A stretch of DNA of 15,978 bases from Flavobacteriia bacterium. GTDB lineage: Bacteria > Bacteroidota > Bacteroidia > Flavobacteriales_D > Crocinitomicaceae. The stretch spans positions 1-15,978 of the forward strand of contig RFSL01000007.1 of assembly GCA_009923965.1 (NCBI GenBank), read 5' to 3'. Position numbers and translations under genes: made by a program. The notes beneath the pieces are model-generated. The model did no database searches, had not been told where the DNA came from, and saw nothing but the letters and a program-made list of their open reading frames with translations. Below, piece by piece: positions 7,962 to 15,460 of the stretch (within the stretch, counting starts at the first letter, position 1; each line of letters starts with the position of its first letter).

Positions 7962-9863
7962 ATGAGTGATGCTATTAAACATGAATGTGGAATTGCCTTA
8001 TTAAGGCTAAAAAAACCCTTGCAATTTTATTTAGACAAATACGGAACAGCATTTTATGGGGTGAATAAGATGCATCTTTTAATGGAGAAGCAACACAATC
8101 GTGGTCAAGATGGAGCAGGGATTGCAAATATCAAATTTGATATGGAACCTGGTCAGCGTTACATTTCTCGCACTCGGTCTATTGCCAAAAGTCCTATTCA
8201 AGATATTTTTGATCAGATAAACGGACGTTTTCAGCAAATTCAAAATGAAAATCCAGAAAACCTAAAAAATATTGATTACCTAAAAAAACATGTGGGATTT
8301 ACTGGAGAATTGTTTTTAGGTCATTTACGTTATGGAACTTTTGGAAGAAATTCCATTGAAAGTTGTCATCCATTTTTACGTCAAAATAATTGGATTACAC
8401 GAAATTTAGTAATTGCTGGAAATTTTAATTTAACCAATGTAGATGAGCTTTTCGATGTTTTAGTAAATGTAGGACAACACCCAAAAGAAAAATCGGATAC
8501 CGTTACGGTACTTGAAAAAATCGGACATTTTTTAGATGCAGAAAACGATGAATTGTTTCAGCAATACAAGAAATTAGGGCTCGATAATTTAGAAGTTTAC
8601 AATCGTATTTCAGAAAATCTAAATTTGATAAAAATTCTCCAAAAAGCATCAGAAGATTGGGATGGTGGTTATGCGATGGCAGGTCTTTTAGGTCATGGTG
8701 ACGCATTTGTTTTGCGCGATCCTTCGGGAATTCGTCCAGCTTATTGGTACGAAGATGATGAGATTTGTATTGTAGCATCAGAACGACCAGTTATTCAAAC
8801 AGCATTTAATCTTAAAGTAGAAAATATTAAAGAGTTAAAGCCAGGTTATGCTCTGATTATTAAAAAGAATGGTACTGTTACAGAAGAATTAATTAATAAG
8901 CCTCTTACGCCGAAAAAATGTTCTTTTGAACGGATTTATTTTTCTCGTGGTTCAGATTCGTCGATATACAATGAGCGAAAAGCTTTGGGTCGCCTAATTG
9001 TTGATAAGGTATTAAAAGCAATTGATTACGATTTTGATAATTCTGTTTTTTCTTTTATTCCAAATACTGCTGAGGTTTCCTTTTATGGCTTAATTAAGGG
9101 ACTAGAAGAATTTTTAAATGAAGAAAAAATAAAACAAATAATAGCATTGGGAGATAAACCTTCAGCCGAAGATGTTTCCAAAATCATTAAACAAAGAGCT
9201 CGCATTGAGAAAATAGCAATTAAAGATGCGAAATTGAGAACTTTTATCACACAAGATGATTCACGCGATGATTTAGTGGCTCATGTTTACGACATTACTT
9301 ATGGAAGCGTTCGCCCTTTAAAAGATAATTTAATTATTATTGATGATAGCATTGTTCGAGGAACAACCTTAAAACAAAGTATTTTAAGAATTTTAGATCG
9401 CTTGGAGCCTAAAAAAATTGTAGTCGTTTCTTCAGCTCCTCAAATTCGTTATCCAGATTGTTATGGTATAGACATGGCAAAAATGGGGGATTTCATAGCT
9501 TTTGAAGCTGCAATTCAATTATTAGTTGATACAAAAAGAGAAAATATTATTCAAGACGTATATAAGCAATGTTTATCGCAGGTTAATCTTCCAAAAGAAC
9601 AAGTGCGGAATTACGTTAAGGAAATTTATGCCCCTTTCACAGATGAAGAAATTTCTGTAAAAATTGCGCAGTTATTGACTCCAATTTCAATGAAATCTAA
9701 AGTAGAGATTATATACCAATCGGTAGAAAATCTTCATATCGCTTGTCCTGATAATTTAGGCGATTGGTATTTTACAGGAGATTATCCAACTCCCGGTGGG
9801 AATAAAGTCGTAAACAAGGCTTTTATTAATTGGATAGAAAAAAGAAACGAACGCGCTTACTAA
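7962..9863 (+). CDS. purF: Amidophosphoribosyltransferase, long Bacteroidota form (class II glutamine amidotransferase plus phosphoribosyltransferase)
   Basis: Likely carries out the first step of purine synthesis: glutamine plus PRPP to phosphoribosylamine. The N-terminal glutaminase domain (about 9-310) has candidate nucleophile Cys9 in HECGIALLRL, so residues 1-8 would be a propeptide to be cleaved, as in Bacillus PurF. Arg123 lies in LGHLRYGTFG. The usual AHNGNLTN oxyanion motif reads AGNFNLTN (Asn154, Phe155). The C-terminal PRTase domain begins near FERIYFSRGSDSSIYNERKALG and holds the PRPP loop IIDDSIVRGTT (Asp461, Asp462, Thr468, Thr469) and YGIDMAKMGDFIAFEAA. At 633 residues it is well above the roughly 470-510 of ordinary PurF; the extra length lies in both domains and a C-terminal extension of about 100 residues. 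I recall similar long proteins in Bacteroidota, sometimes alongside a normal PurF, so a divergent paralogue is possible. Convergent with waaA, overlapping it by 4 nt. Confidence 0.85.
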   Translation: MSDAIKHECGIALLRLKKPLQFYLDKYGTAFYGVNKMHLLMEKQHNRGQDGAGIANIKFDMEPGQRYISRTRSIAKSPIQDIFDQINGRFQQIQNENPENLKNIDYLKKHVGFTGELFLGHLRYGTFGRNSIESCHPFLRQNNWITRNLVIAGNFNLTNVDELFDVLVNVGQHPKEKSDTVTVLEKIGHFLDAENDELFQQYKKLGLDNLEVYNRISENLNLIKILQKASEDWDGGYAMAGLLGHGDAFVLRDPSGIRPAYWYEDDEICIVASERPVIQTAFNLKVENIKELKPGYALIIKKNGTVTEELINKPLTPKKCSFERIYFSRGSDSSIYNERKALGRLIVDKVLKAIDYDFDNSVFSFIPNTAEVSFYGLIKGLEEFLNEEKIKQIIALGDKPSAEDVSKIIKQRARIEKIAIKDAKLRTFITQDDSRDDLVAHVYDITYGSVRPLKDNLIIIDDSIVRGTTLKQSILRILDRLEPKKIVVVSSAPQIRYPDCYGIDMAKMGDFIAFEAAIQLLVDTKRENIIQDVYKQCLSQVNLPKEQVRNYVKEIYAPFTDEEISVKIAQLLTPISMKSKVEIIYQSVENLHIACPDNLGDWYFTGDYPTPGGNKVVNKAFINWIEKRNERAY

Positions 9864-11104
9864 ATTTGGGTAATTGGGTTACTTAAAATCTTTTCGCAAA
9901 CTCCTTTTCGCTCATCCATAAATGCAAGTGTCTTTTTATTGAACACTGCATTATTTTCAAGGCAATTGCTCAATTGAATTTTAAAACTAGCAAAATCATG
10001 GAATTCAAAACCGATGCCTACTTCTGTAAATTGATCAGCTTCAGGAAATTTTGAATGTTTTGGACCAAAAAGAACGGGTAATCCAAAAACAGCGGGTTCT
10101 AAAATATTATGTAGGTTTCCTGAAAACCCACCTCCAATACAAGCAATATTCCCATAATAATAAGCTGTAGAAAGTTGACCAATGGTGTCAAGGATTAAGA
10201 CTTGTTCCTCCTTGTAGTTTTTAAAATCAGTGTATTTAATTGCCTTTTCTTCGAGTAGGAGCTGAATTTTTCTAACATTACTTTCTGAAATATCATGCGG
10301 TGCAATTATTATTTTTCCTTTCCAATCATCCTTTAGTAAGTCGATTAAAATAGCAAGTTCTTTTTCCCAACTACTCCCAAAAATGAGTGCTTTTTCTTGT
10401 GCTAAAAATGACTCGAAAATTGCTGTATTAGTAGATGTTCCAGCTTCGAGAGTTTCTAAAAAAAGTTCCTTGTTTTCACTTACTCGATCGTATCGCGTAT
10501 CTCCCACAACTGCTATTTCACGAATACCAATAGAATTTAAAAGATGTTTAGTTTCTTCATTCTGAGTAAAATAGTAGCTTATTTTCTTTAATCCTTCTCT
10601 AAAAAATCCACCATACCATTTGAAAAAGTACTGATTTGGTCTTAAAAGTGTAGCAAGCGAAATAAGTTTTATATTCTTCTTGCTTAATTCCCTAATGTAG
10701 TTTTGCCAAAATTCATATTTAACAAAAAATACAAGTGTTGGATTTACTTTTTCAATAAAAAAATCAGCATTTCTTGGAGTATCATAAGGAAGATACATTG
10801 CTAAATCTACATCATGCCTTCTTTTATGATAATGAAGCATTCCAGAGGGAGAAAAAAAAGTCACCAAAAGAAAGAGATCAGGATTTTTTAATTTTAAGGA
10901 ATTCATAAGGGGCAATCCCTGATCAAATTCCCCTAAAGATGCACAATGAAACCAAATTACTTTTTTATTTTTCGGAATTCCTTCTACTTTAGATTTCCAA
11001 TTTTTTCGACCCAAAACACCCATTCTAGCCTTCGCATGAAAAGGGGAAAATATTCTCAATAAAATTGAAAAAAGGCAAATTCCAAAATTGTAAAGTACTT
11101 GCAT
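9860..11104 (-). CDS. waaA: 3-deoxy-D-manno-octulosonic acid (Kdo) transferase
   Basis: Adds Kdo from CMP-Kdo to the lipid A precursor on the cytoplasmic face of the inner membrane, an early step of LPS core assembly. The 414 residues form a GT-B glycosyltransferase with an N-terminal membrane anchor (about 3-22). Seen: WFHCASLGEFDQG with candidate catalytic Glu59, VTFFSPSG, YLPYDTPRNADFF, VGDTRYDRV between the two lobes, and the C-terminal CMP-Kdo lobe with IIAPHD, GGGFSGNLHNILEPAVFGLPV and FGPKHSKFPEA, all typical of WaaA/KdtA. Sequence alone does not show whether it adds one or two Kdo residues. Its ATG shares one base with the stop of the outer-membrane protein gene (TAATG), so translation is probably coupled. 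Its TAG stop lies inside the overlap with the stop of the convergent purF-like gene. Confidence 0.95.
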   Translation of the reverse strand: MQVLYNFGICLFSILLRIFSPFHAKARMGVLGRKNWKSKVEGIPKNKKVIWFHCASLGEFDQGLPLMNSLKLKNPDLFLLVTFFSPSGMLHYHKRRHDVDLAMYLPYDTPRNADFFIEKVNPTLVFFVKYEFWQNYIRELSKKNIKLISLATLLRPNQYFFKWYGGFFREGLKKISYYFTQNEETKHLLNSIGIREIAVVGDTRYDRVSENKELFLETLEAGTSTNTAIFESFLAQEKALIFGSSWEKELAILIDLLKDDWKGKIIIAPHDISESNVRKIQLLLEEKAIKYTDFKNYKEEQVLILDTIGQLSTAYYYGNIACIGGGFSGNLHNILEPAVFGLPVLFGPKHSKFPEADQFTEVGIGFEFHDFASFKIQLSNCLENNAVFNKKTLAFMDERKGVCEKILSNPITQI

Positions 11105-11859
11105 TAGTTATAATAAAATTCTTTAGGCTTTCTTTTATAAAAGGGAATATACCATCCAATTCGGAAGCCATACTGAATATCAATCATTTGTTTTGTTGAT
11201 ACAGGAATTGTTGGTGTATCAAAGAAAATAGTTCTGCGATTTTTTGTGAGCCCTTCCTGAATATAAAAACCGGCATAAAAATTAAGTGCTCCTGAATTCC
11301 CTAAAAAAGAATAACCAATAAATTGATGGAAATTTATTCCTGAAGTCAAGCGATCATATCCCTTTTTATAGTCTAATTCTATTTGCGGAATAACTTGATC
11401 TGATGTTTCAATTCTTAGTTTATGAAGCGTATAGCCAATTCCAGTATGAACTAAAATACCTGAATTACTATTAGGACTCAAAACAGGAAAAATTTTACCA
11501 AATGAAGCATTTACATTAAATCCCCTTTCGTAAACGAGAACCCTCCCAATATCACCATTTATATCCGTAATATTTCCAACAGTATCAATTAAGTGATCAA
11601 ATATTCCTTTCAGTTTTATGTTATCACCAAAGAGAAAATTTCCATCCAATCCAAAACACCAATTTTTTGATGTTTTATAGTTTGCACTTATCCCTAGATG
11701 ACTTGCAAAACCATAACGTTCTGATAAATCTCCCTCAGTCCAATTTCCCCCATAATGAACACCAATTAAAGGTGTTGCTATTATAGAATCTTTAACATTT
11801 CGCTGTGCAAAGGAATAGTGAAATAATAGCGAGAACAAAAAGGGGAAATAGTATTTCAT
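11104..11859 (-). CDS. Putative outer-membrane beta-barrel protein, function unknown
   Basis: A 251-residue exported protein I do not recognise as a named family. The N-terminus is a clear signal peptide (a hydrophobic run after MKYY, probable cleavage after Ala18 in SFAQ). The mature part alternates polar and aromatic residues in strand-like stretches with Gly-rich turns (PLIGVHYGGNW, LGISANY, WCFGLDGNFLFGD, LVHTGIGYTLHKLRIE, FHQFIGYSFLG, LNFYAGFYIQEGL, YGFRIGWYIPFY), the pattern of a small outer-membrane barrel of roughly eight to ten strands. It ends in a basic tail, KRKPKEFYYN. It is the first gene of a two-gene unit with waaA, joined by a TAATG overlap, so a role in the LPS-containing outer membrane is plausible but unproven. 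A TAACTTTG box lies 4 nt before the ATG. Confidence 0.75.
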   Translation of the reverse strand: MKYYFPFLFSLLFHYSFAQRNVKDSIIATPLIGVHYGGNWTEGDLSERYGFASHLGISANYKTSKNWCFGLDGNFLFGDNIKLKGIFDHLIDTVGNITDINGDIGRVLVYERGFNVNASFGKIFPVLSPNSNSGILVHTGIGYTLHKLRIETSDQVIPQIELDYKKGYDRLTSGINFHQFIGYSFLGNSGALNFYAGFYIQEGLTKNRRTIFFDTPTIPVSTKQMIDIQYGFRIGWYIPFYKRKPKEFYYN

Positions 11860-11863
11860 TTTT

Positions 11864-11871
11864 CAAAGTTA
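11864..11871 (-). promoter_or_regulatory. Candidate -7 box for the outer-membrane protein-waaA unit
   Basis: Minus-strand TAACTTTG, an exact consensus match, but only 4 nt before the ATG, implying a leaderless or nearly leaderless mRNA. The -33 region is T-rich without a well-spaced TTG. Confidence 0.35.
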
Positions 11872-11893
11872 AATTCAATTTTAATAAAAACGT

Positions 11894-11907
11894 GCTAATT
11901 GCTAATT
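11894..11907 (+). repeat. Short tandem repeat GCTAATT x2
   Basis: Two head-to-tail copies of GCTAATT in the 149-nt divergent gap between the outer-membrane protein gene and the aminotransferase gene. It could be a regulator half-site pair or chance in AT-rich DNA. Confidence 0.3.
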
Positions 11908-11953
11908 TGATTATTTATTAAGTGTAAAAATCTCTCTTTTTGTTTGCTTATAT

Positions 11954-11964
11954 GTCAAATTGAC
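11954..11964. promoter_or_regulatory. Small palindrome overlapping the -33 element (possible operator)
   Basis: GTCAAATTGAC is a perfect inverted repeat of 5-bp arms around one base. It contains the TTG (11960-11962) of the aminotransferase promoter, where a bound regulator would block polymerase. It is short enough to be coincidence. Confidence 0.25.
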
Positions 11965-11989
11965 TAACCGATGAAAATTAGTAACTTTG
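11960..11989 (+). promoter_or_regulatory. Promoter of the nucleotide-sugar operon
   Basis: TTG at 11960-11962, a 19-nt spacer, then TAACTTTG at 11982-11989. This is the best match to the Bacteroidota consensus in the window, with both elements at standard spacing and 19 nt between the -7 box and the ATG at 12009. Confidence 0.65.
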
Positions 11990-12008
11990 TTGCTATTAAA
12001 TCAATAGA

Positions 12009-13148
12009 ATGAAAAAAATACAGATGGTTGATTTAGTTTCTCAATACGAGAAAATAAAGCCAGCAATTGATACAGCAATCATGGATGTTTTACAAAGTGC
12101 TCAATTTATTAATGGTGCTGAAGTTGCAGGATTTCAAAAAGAATTAGAATTGTATTTAGGCGTGAAACATGTGATTCCCTGCGCAAATGGAACAGATGCT
12201 CTTCAAATATCAATAATGGCACTTGGTCTCAAGCCAGGAGATGAGGTTATTACACCTTCATTTACGTATATCGCAACTACAGAAGTAATTACGCTTTTGG
12301 GCTTAAAGCCTGTTTTTGTTGAAGTAAATCAAGAAACATTCTGTATGGATGCTAGCAAATTAGAAGCTGCAATTACTTCAAAAACAAAGGCAATTGTCCC
12401 AGTTCATTTGTATGGACAAGCTGCAGATATGAACGCAATTATGTCGATTGCAAAAAAATACAAGCTTTTTGTGATTGAAGACAATGCTCAGGCAATTGGT
12501 TCTGATTACCATTTATTGGATGGATCACTTGTTAAAACAGGAACAATTGGCGATATCGGTTGCACATCATTTTTTCCATCGAAAAACTTAGGTTGTTATG
12601 GCGATGGTGGTGCAATTTGCACAAATGATGATCTTCTTGCGGAAAAGTTGCGAATGATTGCAAATCATGGACAAAGCAAACGCTATTACCATGATGTAGT
12701 TGGCTGCAACTCTAGATTAGATACTATTCAAGCTGCAGTTTTACGAATAAAATTACGACAATTGGATAATTATATTGACGCAAGAAGAGAAGTAGCAGAT
12801 TTTTATGATACTTTTTTTGGAGCGAGAGAGGGTATAAAAATCCCATTTCGAGCGGATGATTCAAAACATGTTTTTCATCAATACACCTTGACTTTAGAAG
12901 GACATAATCGCGATGGATTGAACGAATTTTTAGCAAGTAAAGACATCCCATCAATGATTTATTACCCTGTTCCTGCTCACAGACAAAAAATGTTTGAGGA
13001 ATTTGGGAGTTCATCCACAAATTTACCAGTTACAGATTGGTTAACCAATCGTGTACTATCTTTGCCAATTCATACAGAAATGGATTTAGAACAATTGGAG
13101 TTTATTACAAAAACTGCAGCAGAATACCTCACTTTAAAAAGTAATTAA
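12009..13148 (+). CDS. DegT/DnrJ/EryC1/StrS family PLP-dependent sugar aminotransferase (WbpE-like)
   Basis: Transfers an amino group, usually from glutamate, to a keto-sugar nucleotide using pyridoxal phosphate. The 379 residues show the family pattern: CANGTDALQ for phosphate binding, DEVITPSFTYIAT, VPVHLYGQAADM, VIEDNAQAIGS with the Asp that contacts the PLP ring nitrogen, and SFFPSKNLGCYGDGG with PLP Lys192. The FFPSK-LGCYGDGGAI stretch and NSRLDTIQAAVL are very close to my memory of WbpE of Pseudomonas aeruginosa, which makes UDP-GlcNAc(3NH2)A. The WbpD-like gene three genes on supports that substrate, though a different 3- or 4-keto sugar remains possible. It is the first gene of the plus-strand polysaccharide operon, 19 nt behind a strong promoter match and 6 nt ahead of ugd. 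Confidence 0.92.
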   Translation: MKKIQMVDLVSQYEKIKPAIDTAIMDVLQSAQFINGAEVAGFQKELELYLGVKHVIPCANGTDALQISIMALGLKPGDEVITPSFTYIATTEVITLLGLKPVFVEVNQETFCMDASKLEAAITSKTKAIVPVHLYGQAADMNAIMSIAKKYKLFVIEDNAQAIGSDYHLLDGSLVKTGTIGDIGCTSFFPSKNLGCYGDGGAICTNDDLLAEKLRMIANHGQSKRYYHDVVGCNSRLDTIQAAVLRIKLRQLDNYIDARREVADFYDTFFGAREGIKIPFRADDSKHVFHQYTLTLEGHNRDGLNEFLASKDIPSMIYYPVPAHRQKMFEEFGSSSTNLPVTDWLTNRVLSLPIHTEMDLEQLEFITKTAAEYLTLKSN

Positions 13149-13154
13149 GATCGT

Positions 13155-14471
13155 ATGACCAAAATAGCAGTTGTAGGAACAGGATATGTTGGTTTAGTTA
13201 CTGGGACTTGTTTTGCTGAAACAGGAAATCAAGTTATTTGCATAGACATTGATGCCGATAAAGTAGAGAAGATGAAAAATGGCATCATCCCAATTTATGA
13301 GCCGAATTTAGATACAATTTTTGAGAGAAATATATCAGCAAAAAGACTTTCTTTTACAACTACTTTAGAGAAGGGAATTAAGGATGCTGAAATTATATTC
13401 TTGGCCTTACCGACTCCTCCTGGAGAGGATGGTTCAGCAGATTTATCCTATATTTTAGGCGTAGCAGAACAACTAGGAAAACTCATTACAGAATATAAAG
13501 TGATTGTAGATAAAAGTACGGTTCCAGTTGGAACTGCAGAAAAAGTTCACGCTGTAATAGCCAAAAATGCCCAAGTTGATTTTGCTGTTGTTTCAAATCC
13601 AGAGTTCTTAAGAGAAGGATTTGCCGTTAGTGATTTTATGAAACCTGATCGAGTTATTATTGGAACTCGTGATGAAAGAGCAAGAAAAGTCATGGAGAGT
13701 TTGTATCGGCCATTTGTTCGACAAGGAAATCCAATATATTTCATGGATGAAAAATCTGCAGAATTAACAAAATATGCCGCAAACTCATTTTTAGCAACCA
13801 AAATTACCTTTATGAATGAGGTTGCTAATTTTTGTGAATTAGTTGGAGCTGACGTTGATCAAGTTAGAGTTGGAATTGGTTCTGATACGCGAATTGGCAA
13901 GCGATTTTTATTTCCTGGTATTGGATACGGTGGATCTTGCTTTCCAAAAGATGTGCAAGCTTTAGTAAAGTCTGGGGAGGACTTCAACTTTAAATTTGAA
14001 ATTTTATCTGCTGTACTAAAAGTAAATCAGGATCAGAAAACAATATTATTTCCTAAAATTAAAAATTTCTTCCGTGGTGATTTATCTGGTAAAAAAATTG
14101 CGGTTTGGGGCTTAGCGTTTAAACCAGATACAGATGACATTCGTGAAGCTCCGGCTTTATTTATGATAGAAGCTCTTTTAGATGCCGGCGCAAATATTAG
14201 TGCTTATGATCCTGAAGCTCTGCCAAATGTAAAAAATAGTTTAGGTGCTAAAATAGACTATGCGACTGATGAATATTCAGCTTTATCCGGTGCAGATGCC
14301 CTTTTGATTTGTACAGAATGGGGAATTTTTAGAAATCCAGATTTTACAAGAATGAAATCTTTAATGAAAGATACCGTTTTATTTGATGGAAGAAACTTAT
14401 TTGAAATTGGCGAAATGAATGATAAAGGATTTTATTATTGTTCTATTGGTCGAAACGTAATTGAAAAATAG
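13155..14471 (+). CDS. ugd: UDP-glucose 6-dehydrogenase
   Basis: Oxidises UDP-glucose twice with NAD+ to UDP-glucuronate. The 438 residues have the N-terminal Rossmann motif VVGTGYVGLVTG (about 6-17), YEPNL, SNPEFLREGFAVSDF with DRVIIG, the central helix KYAANSFLATKITFMNEVANFCE, catalytic Cys262 in GIGYGGSCFPKDVQAL, and a C-terminal UDP-binding domain with WGLAFKPDTDDIREAPA. The GGSCFPKD form marks the UDP-glucose group; WbpA-type UDP-GlcNAc 6-dehydrogenases have a different motif around the cysteine (GGHCIPVDP as I recall), so I favour UDP-glucose. Its stop is followed at once by the ATG of the next gene (TAGATG), whose predicted enzyme uses UDP-glucuronate, a direct hand-over of product. 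Confidence 0.95.
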   Translation: MTKIAVVGTGYVGLVTGTCFAETGNQVICIDIDADKVEKMKNGIIPIYEPNLDTIFERNISAKRLSFTTTLEKGIKDAEIIFLALPTPPGEDGSADLSYILGVAEQLGKLITEYKVIVDKSTVPVGTAEKVHAVIAKNAQVDFAVVSNPEFLREGFAVSDFMKPDRVIIGTRDERARKVMESLYRPFVRQGNPIYFMDEKSAELTKYAANSFLATKITFMNEVANFCELVGADVDQVRVGIGSDTRIGKRFLFPGIGYGGSCFPKDVQALVKSGEDFNFKFEILSAVLKVNQDQKTILFPKIKNFFRGDLSGKKIAVWGLAFKPDTDDIREAPALFMIEALLDAGANISAYDPEALPNVKNSLGAKIDYATDEYSALSGADALLICTEWGIFRNPDFTRMKSLMKDTVLFDGRNLFEIGEMNDKGFYYCSIGRNVIEK

Positions 14472-15458
14472 ATGAAACGCGTATTAATTACAGGTGCTGC
14501 AGGTTTTTTAGGCTCTCATTTATGTGATCGCTTTATAAAAGATGGATACCATGTCCTCGCAATGGATAATCTAATTACAGGTCGCTTAAAGAACATCGAA
14601 CATTTGTTTCATTTGGAACAATTCGAGTTTCATAACAATGATGTTTCAAAATTTATTAATGTTTCTGGAGAATTGGATTATATATTACATTTTGCATCGC
14701 CAGCAAGTCCCATCGATTACCTAAAAATTCCGATTCAAACCCTAAAAGTTGGCTCCTTGGGAGTACACAATTGTTTGGGTCTAGCAAAGGCTAAAGGAGC
14801 AAGAATATTAATCGCTTCAACTTCTGAGGTTTATGGAGATCCAACTGTTCATCCTCAATCTGAAGAATATTGGGGAAATGTAAATCCTGTTGGTCCTCGT
14901 GGTGTTTATGATGAGGCCAAACGTTTTCAGGAAGCAATAACAATGGCTTACCATAATTTTCATGGTTTAGAAACTAGAATTATCAGAATTTTTAATACTT
15001 ACGGTCCTAGAATGCGCTTAAATGATGGTAGGGTTCTTCCAGCTTTTATTGGACAAGCATTGCGTGGGGAAGATTTAACGATTTTTGGCGATGGTTCTCA
15101 AACTAGGTCTTTCTGCTTTGTAGATGATTTAGTGGAAGGAATTGTGCGCTTACTTTTAAGCGATTATGTTTATCCAGTAAATGTTGGTAATCCCTCTGAA
15201 ATTACAATTTCTCAGTTTGCAGAAGAAATCATTCAATTAACAGGTACTAAACAAAGTATAATTTACAAGGATCTTCCTGTTGATGACCCAAAACAGCGAC
15301 AACCAGAGATTAGTAAGGCAAGAGAGATTTTAAAGTGGGAACCAAAAATTAATCGAGCTGAAGGATTAAAGCTGACATACGAATATTTTAAAGGTTTATC
15401 GAAAGAGGAACTTTTTGAATCAAATCATTATAACTTTGATAAATACATAAAGAAATAA
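14472..15458 (+). CDS. UDP-glucuronate decarboxylase (UDP-xylose synthase), extended SDR family
   Basis: Predicted to oxidise UDP-glucuronate at C4, decarboxylate it and reduce the product to UDP-xylose using bound NAD+. The 328 residues show the Rossmann loop GAAGFLGS (8-15) with Asp32 for the NAD ribose, HFASPASPIDYLKIPIQT as in UDP-xylose synthases, STSEVYGDPTVHPQSEEYWGNVNPVGPRG, and the catalytic set Thr117, Glu119, Tyr146 and Lys150 (Tyr-x3-Lys). Arg212 in SQTRSFCFVDD corresponds to the arginine thought to orient the substrate. The GNVNP-GPRG-YDE-KR block is characteristic of this group; dTDP-glucose dehydratases and GalE lack it. GPRGVYDEAKR differs slightly from the usual GPRSCYDEGKR. 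It starts with no gap after ugd, the source of its substrate. A UDP-4-keto-pentose product cannot be excluded. Confidence 0.88.
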   Translation: MKRVLITGAAGFLGSHLCDRFIKDGYHVLAMDNLITGRLKNIEHLFHLEQFEFHNNDVSKFINVSGELDYILHFASPASPIDYLKIPIQTLKVGSLGVHNCLGLAKAKGARILIASTSEVYGDPTVHPQSEEYWGNVNPVGPRGVYDEAKRFQEAITMAYHNFHGLETRIIRIFNTYGPRMRLNDGRVLPAFIGQALRGEDLTIFGDGSQTRSFCFVDDLVEGIVRLLLSDYVYPVNVGNPSEITISQFAEEIIQLTGTKQSIIYKDLPVDDPKQRQPEISKAREILKWEPKINRAEGLKLTYEYFKGLSKEELFESNHYNFDKYIKK

Positions 15459-15460
15459 AA

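Noticed and set aside
15431..15438. TAACTTTG at the end of the UDP-glucuronate decarboxylase gene, as an internal promoter for the acetyltransferase gene
   Set aside because: The nearest TTG upstream (15415-15417) is only 13 nt away, too close, and the genes are 2 nt apart as in an operon. The box falls in coding sequence and is probably chance.
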